A stretch of DNA of 34,218 nt from Gemmatimonadales bacterium (GTDB taxonomy: Bacteria; Gemmatimonadota; Gemmatimonadetes; Longimicrobiales; Gaopeijiaceae): NCBI GenBank assembly GCA_007692665.1, contig REBP01000120.1, forward strand, positions 1 to 34,218. The letters are read 5' to 3'. Below the pieces are notes generated by a model. It did not search any database. It was not told the origin of the DNA and worked only from the letters and a program-made list of their open reading frames with translations. Positions 1-8,015 of the stretch are shown piece after piece. Numbering within the stretch: position 1 is the first letter of the stretch; the number at the start of each line of letters is the position of its first letter. Made by a program: the position numbers and the translations under genes.

Positions 1-1361
1 CCTCGTTCTCGTCCAGCACGGCGGGTACGGCCACGATCACCGCCTACCTGGGCTCGAACGCCAGCGCGCCGCAAATCGGCACCGCCACCGTGATCATCGA
101 ACCGGGCACCCCAGACCCGGACCGGTCGGACCTGGATACCGGATCCGGGGCTTCCGAGGTGCCTGCGGACGGCTCCCTGACGATCCGGGTGCAGTTGCGT
201 GATGCGGAGGGGAACGAGGTCACGCGGAGCGGGGATGCGATCTTCCTCACGACGGACCTGGGGGATCTGGATCCGGTTGGAGGGCCGACCACGGAAGGGA
301 GGTTCGAATCCGAGTTCTCGTCGTCGGAGGCGGGAACCGCGACGATCGCGGCCTTCCTCGGGGCGGACGCGGGCGGCCAGGAGATCGGCAGGCTGACCGT
401 GACCGTGACCGAGAGAGCCGCGGACCCCGAGGCCTCCGAAATCACCTCCGACCAGACCCACATCAATCGGGACGGTTCGGCGAACATCCGTGTCCAGCTC
501 CGGGACGCCGCGGGTGCCCCGCTCACGACCTCCGGGACACCCATCTTCCTCACCTCGTCCCGCGGGCAGCTCACACCCCCGAGCGGTACCTCGACGAACG
601 GCGTCTTCGAAGCAGTCTTCACGTCGAATCAGCCGGGCAACACCGTGATCACGGCCTATCTGGGCGAGAGTGCAGAGGGCGCCCGAATCGGCTCCGTTTC
701 CGTGGTGGTGCGTGGCGCCGCAGGGGACGAGACCGGGGAACTGGTCGCGGACACCCTGGCCATGACCACGGACGACTCCCTTCCCCTCCGTGTCGAACTC
801 CGGGACGCGGAGGGCAACCTTGTACCCACATCGGGCACCGAGGTCTCCGTGCGTACCACGATGGGGGTCCTTATGCCGTCCAGCGGGGTAACGACGGAGG
901 GGATCTTCGAAACGGTCTTCTCGTCGTCCTCCACCGGCGTTGCTTCGATCACGGCCTACCTGGGAGATCCCGAAACCGGGGAGCTGCTGCACGAGGTCCA
1001 GGTATCCGTCAGTCCCGGAGCAGCTTCGGCGGACGGTTCGACGATCACCGCCGCAGCGGACGAGGTTGCCCCGGGAGAGCCCACCACGCTGACTGTCCAG
1101 CTCCGGGATGCAGCGGGGAATGCCGTACCTTCTGCCGGACAGGGCATCGTCCTTGCAACAACCGGGGGTGAGCTTTCCGGCACGTCGGGAACGACCGATG
1201 CGAACGGCCAGTGGGCTTCGACGCTTCTCCTCGCGGGGACTTCGGAGGTCGCCACCGTCACCGCCTATCTGGTCGAGGGAGACGAGCAGGTCCTGATCGG
1301 GAGCGTCGTCATTACGACCTCCAGTATCACAGCAGTGGAATACGGAGCAGATCATGGATAA
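1..1361 (+). CDS. Invasin/intimin-like Ig-repeat surface protein, 5' end missing
   Basis: The reading frame is open from position 3 with no stop, so the gene begins left of the window; about 452 C-terminal residues are visible. They form the end of one repeat and four further repeats of about 100 residues (roughly nt 130-420, 430-715, 740-1015 and 1030-1330). Each repeat has a core like V-Q-L-R-D-A-x-G-N, then S-G-x-x-I-F-L-T-T, S-G-T-T-x-G-x-F and a T-A-Y-L-G ending. This pattern fits Big_1/invasin-type bacterial Ig domains, which usually build rod-like adhesins or surface spacers. No membrane anchor or sorting signal follows the last repeat, so any anchor (lipobox, barrel) must lie in the missing N-terminus. 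The TAA stop overlaps the next gene's ATG by 8 bases, which implies a shared operon with the FHA-PP2C and kinase genes. The same repeat type recurs in the lipoprotein gene at 20901-23147. The exact function is unknown. Confidence 0.85.
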   Translation, partial: SFSSSTAGTATITAYLGSNASAPQIGTATVIIEPGTPDPDRSDLDTGSGASEVPADGSLTIRVQLRDAEGNEVTRSGDAIFLTTDLGDLDPVGGPTTEGRFESEFSSSEAGTATIAAFLGADAGGQEIGRLTVTVTERAADPEASEITSDQTHINRDGSANIRVQLRDAAGAPLTTSGTPIFLTSSRGQLTPPSGTSTNGVFEAVFTSNQPGNTVITAYLGESAEGARIGSVSVVVRGAAGDETGELVADTLAMTTDDSLPLRVELRDAEGNLVPTSGTEVSVRTTMGVLMPSSGVTTEGIFETVFSSSSTGVASITAYLGDPETGELLHEVQVSVSPGAASADGSTITAAADEVAPGEPTTLTVQLRDAAGNAVPSAGQGIVLATTGGELSGTSGTTDANGQWASTLLLAGTSEVATVTAYLVEGDEQVLIGSVVITTSSITAVEYGADHG

Positions 1362-2895
1362 CGGAATCCTTGGGGGTCCCGCGGGAGTTCTCCTTCTCGC
1401 CGTCGGGATCGGTGCCGTCGTGCTGGGCGCATGGCTGTGGTTCAGGTCCCGGAGAACTTCCAGGAGCGAGCCCCCGATGCTGGTCTTCCCCACGCACCGG
1501 GCATCGCGTGCGCGCGGTGTGCAGGCCTTCGACGCGCACGTCTCGGGCGGACCCGCCAGCACCTCGAACGGGACTGCGGCCACCTCCCCCGGACCCGACG
1601 GCTCGAATGCGGCACGGCGTGACAACCCGATTCCGCCGCCCCGGCCAACGCCGCCGGCAACCGCGGCGCCCGCCGGGCGCGGGGCGTCCGATCCGGGCAG
1701 CCGCATGGTCATCTCCACGGCACCAGCCCCTCCGGGCCTCCATGCTCCCGGCCGCCTGTCGACTGGTGGAGGGGCCCAGCAGCAGCGCCCCCCCGACGGC
1801 ACGCTCCAGCTTCTCCCGGGCCGGTTCGAGGTAACCGGGGGACCGGGAGCCGGTGAAGAGATCCGGTTTGTCCGCCTTCCTGGCCTGCCCGCCGAGATCA
1901 CCTTCGGGCGGGGCGACGGGCCCGAGTATCGTCACGTGAGACTCGAGTCTCCAACCGTGAGTCGACAGCAGGCCAGGATCAGCTTCAACGGGGGGAACTG
2001 GTCACTCCGCAACGAGTCGAGCACCAACCCGACCTCCGTGAATGGCAGTCCCCTCGCATCCGACATCGAGGAAGTCCCGCTGAGTGACGGGGACCGGATC
2101 GAGATGGGGGAAATCAGCTTCACCTTTCATCACAAGGAGACGCGGGACCGCCTGCCCTTCCGAAGCTCCTGGCACACGGACCTCGGCAGACGCCCGACGA
2201 ACCAGGACGCCGTCATCGTGAAGTCCCTTCCGGACGGGCGCGAGCTGGCGGCGGTATGCGACGGGATGGGGTCGCACCAGGCCGGGGGAGAGGCAAGTCA
2301 CCTCGCCCTCGAGGCGCTGGTCGCTGCCCTCTCGCTCGGTGCAGGGCTCGTCGACGCAGTGAAGCAGGCCAACACCCGGGTCATGGATGCGGCCCGACTC
2401 GGATCGACCCGTGACGGCATCGGGACAACACTTGTCGCACTCCTCCGACACGGGGCGACCTACCAGATCGCGAACGTGGGGGACAGTCGCGCCTACCGGA
2501 TCGCTGCCGGGGGCGTCCGGCAGCTCACCGAGGATCATTCCTTCGTGGCGGAAGCGACGCGGGAAGGGCGCATGTCCCACGAGGAAGCCTCGCGCTCTCC
2601 CTGGCGGAATGCCGTGACGCGGAACCTGGGCGCTTCGGACCACGTCGAAGTCGACCTGTTCGCCGGGTTCGACGCCACCGAGAACCACCTGATCATCCTG
2701 TGCACGGACGGAGTTCACGGCGTCCTCGCAGAGGACGAGATCGCGGAGGTCTGCAGGCAGACTCCGGATGTCCGTGACCTGGCGCGGGCCCTCTCCGAGC
2801 AGGCGCTGATCCGGGGTGGAGAGGACAACGTGGCCGTGGCCGCCGTCTCCTTCGGTTCGCTCCGTGCCGCGACAAGCCCCACCACGGCGGAATGA
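1354..2895 (+). CDS. Membrane-anchored FHA domain-PP2C protein phosphatase
   Basis: The 513-residue protein has one N-terminal membrane segment (about 8-30), a Pro/Ala-rich linker (about 35-150), an FHA domain (about 160-260) and a PP2C Ser/Thr phosphatase domain (about 270-505). PP2C landmarks are all present: RPTNQD (D285), CDGMG (D303), NVGDSRAYR, LTEDHS, TRNLG, CTDG (D452) and GGEDN (D491). These supply the metal-binding aspartates, so the enzyme is probably active and removes phosphate from Ser/Thr in the cytoplasm. The FHA domain normally binds phosphothreonine; here the usual SRxH motif reads SRQQ, so the His is replaced, while the GR and VNG motifs remain. Its start overlaps the upstream gene by 8 bases and its TGA overlaps the kinase ATG by 4, so all three are probably translationally coupled. 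The natural inference is that it reverses or tunes the downstream kinase at the membrane. Family assignment is firm; the partner is inferred. Confidence 0.93.
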   Translation: MDNGILGGPAGVLLLAVGIGAVVLGAWLWFRSRRTSRSEPPMLVFPTHRASRARGVQAFDAHVSGGPASTSNGTAATSPGPDGSNAARRDNPIPPPRPTPPATAAPAGRGASDPGSRMVISTAPAPPGLHAPGRLSTGGGAQQQRPPDGTLQLLPGRFEVTGGPGAGEEIRFVRLPGLPAEITFGRGDGPEYRHVRLESPTVSRQQARISFNGGNWSLRNESSTNPTSVNGSPLASDIEEVPLSDGDRIEMGEISFTFHHKETRDRLPFRSSWHTDLGRRPTNQDAVIVKSLPDGRELAAVCDGMGSHQAGGEASHLALEALVAALSLGAGLVDAVKQANTRVMDAARLGSTRDGIGTTLVALLRHGATYQIANVGDSRAYRIAAGGVRQLTEDHSFVAEATREGRMSHEEASRSPWRNAVTRNLGASDHVEVDLFAGFDATENHLIILCTDGVHGVLAEDEIAEVCRQTPDVRDLARALSEQALIRGGEDNVAVAAVSFGSLRAATSPTTAE

Positions 2896-5800
2896 TGTCC
2901 GAGAACCGACAGGGCGACCTTCCGCACATTCCCGAGCTGGCCGAGGAGTACGATCTCGTCCGCGAACTCGGCCGGGGGGGGACCGCGGTCGTCTACCTGG
3001 CCCGGGACCGGGAACTGGGGCGGGACGTGGCGGTGAAGCTCATCAGGCCCAGCTTCGTACAGGACGAGGATGCGGTGCAGCGGCTGGTGCGCGAGGCCCG
3101 CACCGTGGGAAAGCTGCAGCACCCGAACATCGTCATGCTTCTGGGTACCCGGAGACTCTCGGACGGGGGCCTGGCTCTCATCCTCCAGTACGTTCCGGGA
3201 CGCTCCCTGAAGGACCGGATCCGGGCAGATGGACCCCTTCCCTTCGAGGACTGCGAAACCATCCTGCGGGACTTGGCCGGGGCACTGGCCTTCGCCCACC
3301 GGTCCCGGATCGTCCACCGCGACCTGAAGCCCGAGAACGTCTACCTCGACGAGACCCTGGGGATCGCGCGGCTGGCGGACTTCGGGATCGCGCGCGCCTG
3401 GGACAGTGATTCGGGGCTCACCCTCCCCGGCACGGCCATCGGGACCCCGACCTACATGTCGCCGGAACAGGTGGACGGGCGGGAGCTGGACGGCCGGAGC
3501 GACATCTACAGTCTGGGCCTGCTGGGGTACGAACTCCTGACCGGGAAGCAGCCGTGGGAGGGCGAGAGCCTCTACGCCGTCATCTACAAGCAGAAGCACG
3601 AGGACCTTCCACCCCTCGAGGAGATGAGGCCGGGGGTACCCGAAAACCTGCGTGTCGCCATCGCCGGCGCCGTCCGGAAAGACCCGAACGACCGCTGGAA
3701 GAATGCCGAGGCGTTTCTCGCGGCGCTCTCGGGTGAGCTCGCCGAACCTGGAACGCCGGGGTCCGCAGCGGGCAGCAGGGATGCATCGGGGTCGGTTCCA
3801 CCCGCCATGGCAGGGGTTCCCTTCCCGTCGGCGGGAGATCCGCTCCCGCCGGAAGCGGTTGGAGCGGCCCCCGTGCAGGGGTCCGTGGGCGCCCCCCCGG
3901 CGCGCCGGATCTCGAAACAGGGCTCCCGCCGAGTCAGGCTTGTCGGGATCGGAGTGGTTGCGCTGGCCCTGCTGGTGGTGGCGGGTCTTGCCGTGGCCTC
4001 CCCCGACGACGGTGTGCGGGGGCTGTTCGGCACCCTGAACCCGTGGGCCTCGGATGCGGGTCCGGTATGGGACGACAGGGCGTGGGCCCGGGATGATGGG
4101 CCCGGCACCGGCGAGGGCGGAGCACCAGCCACCGGCGATCCCTTCGGGGACGACAACTTCACCGATGGAATCGGTCAGTTCGACCCCATGGATCCCATGG
4201 ATCCCGGGGCGCTCGCCGGGCAGACGAGCGCATCCCCCGGCACGGGGGGACTCGCGATCCTTCAGGGGAACCGGCAGACCGGAACCCCCGGAACGGCGCT
4301 TGCTTCCCCTCTCATCCTTCGGCTGGTGGATGAGGACGGAACGGCGATCCCCGGGCAGCAGGTGGTCTTCGAAGTCACCGACGGCGGCGGAAGCGTCGAG
4401 CCCGGCGTCGACCGTACGCGCCCCGACGGGAGCGTCCTGGCCTGGTGGACGCTCGGAAGCTCGGGCCAGCAGCGCGTTCGCGCACGGGTGGAGGGGATGG
4501 ACAATGCGGCCGCGGAATTCCAGGCGGTCATTTCCACGGGGTCGACCCCATCCAGCCTCCAGTTCGTCTCGGGCGAGTCTCTCGAGGGCGAGGTCGGGGC
4601 TCCCCTCCCCGGTCCGGTGGCGGTGCGCGTCCTCGATTCGAGGGGCGTGGCCATGCCCGGCGTGGCCGTGCGGTTCGATCCCGGCGATGGCAGTGGCTCA
4701 GCCAACCCGGCGGTCGTGGAGACGGACGCCGAGGGGGTGGCACGCACGACCTGGACCCTCGGATCGGGAACCGGAACCCAGGAACTCGCAGCGCGCGTGG
4801 CATCGCGTCCGCAGCTCCTCGCACGCTTCGAAGCCAGCCCCCGGGCCGCCTCCCTCGCGGTGCGTCCGGCCCTCGCCGTCGGGGGGACCCACGCCTGCTC
4901 GCTTCGGTCCAACGGAACGCTCACGTGCTGGGGGGGCAACGAAAGCGGACAGCTGGGCGACGGATCCCGGGCGCGCCGGGTGTCGCCCTCCAACGACGTC
5001 CGGGGGGGCCCGTTTGCGGTCGTGGCAGCCGGAGTCTCGCACATGTGCGGGCTGACCTCCGGGGGAGCGGCACAATGCTGGGGTGCGAATGACCAGGGGC
5101 AGGCCGGCGGGGGGGCCGGAGCGCCTCTCAGCGAGCCTCGCCCGGTTTCGGGCGCTCCCGCCTTCGCGGGGATCGCCGTGGGGCTGGGCCACAGCTGTGG
5201 CAGGACCAGTGGCGGCGCCGTGTACTGCTGGGGGGCGAACGGAAGCGGTCAGCTCGGGGACGGATCCACGAGTCGGCGCGATACCCCCACACGGGTCGCG
5301 GGGAATCAGAGCTTCCGGTCCATCGCCGCCGGCTGGCAGCACACCTGCGGGCTGGACGCATCCGGGCGGGCCTACTGCTGGGGGAACGGGGGAGAAGGCC
5401 GACTGGGCACCGGCGGCGTCGGGGGCTCCTCCCGGCCGCAGCCGGTCCTTGGCGGCCACCAGTTCCAGCGGCTTGCGGCCGGGAACGCCCACACCTGCGG
5501 CCTTACCACGAACAACCGCATCCTCTGCTGGGGCTCGAACGAGTTCGGACAGCTGGGCACGGGATCGACGGACCGGGCGCTGACGCCCGAGCCCATCGAA
5601 CTCGACGAAGCCTTCAGCGAAGTGGCTGCCGGGGGCGTGCATACCTGCGGCGTGGCTGCCGGCGGCGCCGCCCTCTGCTGGGGGCGGAACCACTACGGAC
5701 AGGTTGGAGACGGCACCACGCAGGACCGGCTTTCTCCCACCCGCGTGGCGGGGTCCGCGCGCTTTTCCGAACTCAGGTCGCTGGGGTCGCACAACTGCGG

Positions 5801-5915
5801 CCGGACGGCGGCGGGCGACGTCCTCTGCTGGGGCTACAACGTCGAGGGGCAGCTTGGCGACGGGACGCGCCAGAACCGTTCGACTCCGGTGGCCATCGCG
5901 GGGGCCAGACCCTGA
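2892..5915 (+). CDS. Transmembrane Ser/Thr protein kinase with Ig-like and seven-repeat RCC1 outer domain
   Basis: The 1007-residue protein starts with a Hanks-type kinase domain (about 20-280): Gly-rich loop at 27-30, K49, E68, HRDLKPEN (D144, N149), DFG at 163-165 and GTPTYMSPE at 184-192. All catalytic residues are present. A low-complexity juxtamembrane stretch leads to one membrane helix (about 349-370), which puts the rest outside the cytoplasm. That part has an acidic Gly/Pro/Met linker, two Ig-like domains (about 453-548 and 555-650), and seven RCC1-type repeats (about 661-1004) with H-x-C-G at one end and C-W-G-x-N near the middle. Seven repeats would close a full beta-propeller, and each has two cysteines. 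Typical bacterial kinases of this class carry PASTA or other sensor repeats instead, so this outer domain is unusual. The ATG overlaps the phosphatase stop (ATGA). Ligand and substrates are unknown; a role as envelope sensor is inferred. Confidence 0.95.
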   Translation: MMSENRQGDLPHIPELAEEYDLVRELGRGGTAVVYLARDRELGRDVAVKLIRPSFVQDEDAVQRLVREARTVGKLQHPNIVMLLGTRRLSDGGLALILQYVPGRSLKDRIRADGPLPFEDCETILRDLAGALAFAHRSRIVHRDLKPENVYLDETLGIARLADFGIARAWDSDSGLTLPGTAIGTPTYMSPEQVDGRELDGRSDIYSLGLLGYELLTGKQPWEGESLYAVIYKQKHEDLPPLEEMRPGVPENLRVAIAGAVRKDPNDRWKNAEAFLAALSGELAEPGTPGSAAGSRDASGSVPPAMAGVPFPSAGDPLPPEAVGAAPVQGSVGAPPARRISKQGSRRVRLVGIGVVALALLVVAGLAVASPDDGVRGLFGTLNPWASDAGPVWDDRAWARDDGPGTGEGGAPATGDPFGDDNFTDGIGQFDPMDPMDPGALAGQTSASPGTGGLAILQGNRQTGTPGTALASPLILRLVDEDGTAIPGQQVVFEVTDGGGSVEPGVDRTRPDGSVLAWWTLGSSGQQRVRARVEGMDNAAAEFQAVISTGSTPSSLQFVSGESLEGEVGAPLPGPVAVRVLDSRGVAMPGVAVRFDPGDGSGSANPAVVETDAEGVARTTWTLGSGTGTQELAARVASRPQLLARFEASPRAASLAVRPALAVGGTHACSLRSNGTLTCWGGNESGQLGDGSRARRVSPSNDVRGGPFAVVAAGVSHMCGLTSGGAAQCWGANDQGQAGGGAGAPLSEPRPVSGAPAFAGIAVGLGHSCGRTSGGAVYCWGANGSGQLGDGSTSRRDTPTRVAGNQSFRSIAAGWQHTCGLDASGRAYCWGNGGEGRLGTGGVGGSSRPQPVLGGHQFQRLAAGNAHTCGLTTNNRILCWGSNEFGQLGTGSTDRALTPEPIELDEAFSEVAAGGVHTCGVAAGGAALCWGRNHYGQVGDGTTQDRLSPTRVAGSARFSELRSLGSHNCGRTAAGDVLCWGYNVEGQLGDGTRQNRSTPVAIAGARP

Positions 5916-5916
5916 T

Positions 5917-5933
5917 CCCGGGCGGAAGCCGGG
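5917..5933. terminator. Short hairpin between convergent genes
   Basis: CCCGG at 5917-5921 pairs with CCGGG at 5929-5933 around a 7-base loop. It fills the 18-base gap between the stop codons of the convergent kinase and substrate-binding genes. There is no T-tract on either side and the stem is only 5 bp, so a terminator role is weakly supported. Confidence 0.2.
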
Positions 5934-7094
5934 CTACCTGCGTTCGGCCCAGGGCGGGGTGGGAAAACGGGGCGCTGCCGTGGCGACGTCGTCGGGCCAG
6001 ACCACGACCTTCTCCCCATCCTGCCACTGGATGAAGGTACCCCGGTTCGCAACCTGGTACCCCCGCTCGTCCACGGCATAGCTGCCGAAGACGGTGGTGG
6101 TCTCGAGGGCGAGCAGGACGTCGCGAATGCTGTCGGCCTCGAGGCTCCCGGCGGTGCGGATCGCCTCCATGAAGATCTGGCAGCTTCCGTAGGCGCCCGC
6201 CGCGTGAAAGCTGGGCTCCTGGCCGAACTCCGACCGGTACGCCTCCACGAAGTCGTCGATGCCCGGGTTCGGCAGGCTCGGCTCCCAGGCCGACAGCCCG
6301 TAGGCAAATTCGGCGGTCTCCCCGAGGGCTTCCTGGAACTCGCTGACCGCGCCGGAGGTTCCGAACATCGCGACATCCACCCCCTGCTCGCGCATCTGCC
6401 GCGCCATGACGATGAAGTCATCGAGCGCCGACGCCGCCATTCCGAAGACCTGGACGTCGTCGGCGCGAAGCCGGTCCAGGAACGCGGTGAAGTCGTCGGT
6501 CCCGCTGGGATAACGCTCGTGGAAGACGACCTCGAGTCCACGTTCCCGGGCAAGCTCCGCTGCACCGGCTCCTGCCGCCCGGGGAAAGAGGGCATCCTCC
6601 TCGAGGACGGCGATGCGCTCCAGCCCACGCGACGCCGCCATGTCCACGAGTCCGGCCAGGAAGAGTTCGGCAGGGGGAAGCACCATGAACAGGTACCGAC
6701 GGTCCTGCTCCCAGATGGAACTCGTGGCGGCCAGGGGGGAGATGTGAACCTTCCGGTGCCGCTCCGTTACCGGCGCGACGGCTTCCGTCAGCGTGGACCC
6801 GTACGGCCCCATGACCGCATCCACGCCCTCCTCGGAAATGAGGCGCTCGTAGAGGGCTACGGCCGTGGCGGGGTCGGAGGCATCGTCGTGGATCACGAAT
6901 TCCACCGGGCGGCCGAGGAGCCCGCCCGTCTCGTTCACATGGGCTTCGCACAGCCGATACCCGTTGCGCGCCGGGATCCCCTGCGTGGCGTAGGCTCCGG
7001 ATTCCGACATTGTCGCGCCGACGCGGATGGGCGGCTCCGCCGCGCCACATCCTGCCATCAGGCCAGCGACCGCCAGCACGGGGACGACTCGCAT
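5934..7094 (-). CDS. ABC transporter substrate-binding lipoprotein (LivK-like, Peripla_BP_6)
   Basis: The protein resembles type I periplasmic ligand-binding proteins of the branched-chain amino acid/amide class: IRVGATMSESG near the N-terminus, then ARNGYRLCEAHVNETGGLLGRPVEFVIHDD, a GPYGSTLTEAV hinge segment and a second lobe. The chosen start at 7094 gives MRVVPVLAVAGLMAGC, a short lipoprotein signal with lipobox LMAGC, about 386 residues in all. The frame is open further upstream: an ATG at 7148 and a GTG at 7223 are alternatives, but they add an acidic or Pro/Gly-repeat leader that does not look like a signal n-region. No permease or ATPase genes of the Liv type lie next to it, so it is an orphan here, perhaps feeding a distant transporter or acting as a sensor. 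It is divergent from the ExoD-like gene. The ligand cannot be told from sequence. Confidence 0.88.
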   Translation of the reverse strand: MRVVPVLAVAGLMAGCGAAEPPIRVGATMSESGAYATQGIPARNGYRLCEAHVNETGGLLGRPVEFVIHDDASDPATAVALYERLISEEGVDAVMGPYGSTLTEAVAPVTERHRKVHISPLAATSSIWEQDRRYLFMVLPPAELFLAGLVDMAASRGLERIAVLEEDALFPRAAGAGAAELARERGLEVVFHERYPSGTDDFTAFLDRLRADDVQVFGMAASALDDFIVMARQMREQGVDVAMFGTSGAVSEFQEALGETAEFAYGLSAWEPSLPNPGIDDFVEAYRSEFGQEPSFHAAGAYGSCQIFMEAIRTAGSLEADSIRDVLLALETTTVFGSYAVDERGYQVANRGTFIQWQDGEKVVVWPDDVATAAPRFPTPPWAERR

Positions 7095-7403
7095 CCACGG
7101 GCCGGACACCCGGGATTCGTCGAGGGGAAGGTGGGTGGTTGGCCGCATTCTTTCGAACCTGGAGTGGAGGGGAATGCCGGGAAGAACGCCGGGGCGGACG
7201 CCGGGAGGAATGCCGGGATCCACCGGACTCCGGAGATCCTAAGGCGCTCTCCCCGCGAGAGCAACGCGAGGTGCAGCGCATCCGGCGGGGCCACCGCCGC
7301 GTGGTCCGCACCTTGCTGGACGAAGAGGCGGGGGATCTCGGCCGGGGGCGGCGCCCACGCCAGGCGGAGCGTCAGGCATCCGGGCTCAGGAGGAGGGCGA
7401 CCC
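7095..7403. other. Divergent intergenic region with 12-bp tandem repeats
   Basis: This 309-base stretch separates the divergent substrate-binding and ExoD-like genes. It holds the four-copy 12-bp repeat at 7172-7219 and, at its right edge, a strong Shine-Dalgarno run AGGAGGAGG (7388-7396) for the gene starting at 7404. All three possible starts of the minus-strand gene (7094, 7148, 7223) fall at or inside it. From about 7245 to 7400 one plus-strand frame reads a charged Arg/Glu-rich peptide without a credible start; I do not call it a gene. No clear -35/-10 pair was found. Confidence 0.5.
7172..7219. repeat. Four tandem copies of a 12-bp unit
   Basis: The copies are GAATGCCGGGAA, GAACGCCGGGGC, GGACGCCGGGAG and GAATGCCGGGAT, head to tail without spacers. 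If the minus-strand gene used its GTG at 7223, these would encode a four-residue (x-P-G-x) repeat ahead of the signal peptide. With the internal start preferred here they are noncoding and sit between two divergent genes. The sequence shows only the repeat; any role in expression is unknown. Confidence 0.85.
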
Positions 7404-8015
7404 GTGGGGAAGATCGACCAGAACGGCGAGGATCGGACAACCTGGGAACTCCTGGAGGAGATCCAGGAGATGGAGGGGGAGGAGAAGCTCGGCGTCGGGG
7501 AGATCACCGAGGTCATCGGGAGCCGGGCCCACGGGCTGATCCTGCTCGTGCTCAGCCTCCCGGAGACCATTCCCATGGTCGGGCTCTCGGCGATCCTCGC
7601 CGCTCCCATCTTCGTCATCGGGATCGTGCTGGTGGTCAAGGGCGCAGACCCTCCGGTTCCGAAATGGGTGCGCGACCGCTCCTTCTCGCGGGACAAGGTG
7701 CAGGGGGCGATCCGCAGGCTCCGCCGCGTCGTGCAGTGGCTCGACAAGGTGCTTCGGCCCCGCTGGTCCCGTCTTGCCCGGGCAGGGCGGCTCCAGGGGC
7801 TGATCTGCGTGGTCATGGCGATCCTCCTGGCCATTCCGGTTCCGGGAATCAACCTGCTGGCAGCCGCGGCCGTGGCCGGGGTCGGGCTCGGGATCCTCCA
7901 GAGGGACGGCGTGGTCATCGCGCTTGCCTGCGTCCTCGCCGTCGTCGCCACGGTGGGATTCGGGTTCGTCATGTCCGGCGCCGGTTCCCTTGTCATGGGC
8001 TGGTTCGGGTCCTGA
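7404..8015 (+). CDS. ExoD-family exopolysaccharide synthesis-related membrane protein
   Basis: The 203-residue protein matches the ExoD family in length and plan: a short acidic N-terminus (TTWELLEEIQEM), then the typical stretch ILLVLSLPETIPMVGLSAI, a hydrophobic pair of helices, a basic central segment (about residues 90-125) and three more hydrophobic segments to the C-terminus. ExoD was first linked to exopolysaccharide production and alkaline tolerance in rhizobia; its biochemical role is unclear. The start is a GTG chosen because AGGAGGAGG lies 7 bases upstream and because the long open frame further upstream has no family similarity. The TGA overlaps the next gene's ATG by one base (TGATG), so it is probably co-translated with the ABC exporter. 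Confidence 0.88.
   Translation: MGKIDQNGEDRTTWELLEEIQEMEGEEKLGVGEITEVIGSRAHGLILLVLSLPETIPMVGLSAILAAPIFVIGIVLVVKGADPPVPKWVRDRSFSRDKVQGAIRRLRRVVQWLDKVLRPRWSRLARAGRLQGLICVVMAILLAIPVPGINLLAAAAVAGVGLGILQRDGVVIALACVLAVVATVGFGFVMSGAGSLVMGWFGS

Noticed and set aside
7095-7223. N-terminal extension of the substrate-binding lipoprotein to GTG 7223
   Set aside because: It would put a Pro/Gly repeat and acidic residues before the signal peptide; the internal ATG at 7094 directly yields a lipoprotein signal.
7245-7403. Possible small Arg/Glu-rich gene upstream of the ExoD gene
   Set aside because: No start codon with a ribosome-binding site and no in-frame stop before it runs through the ExoD gene in another frame.
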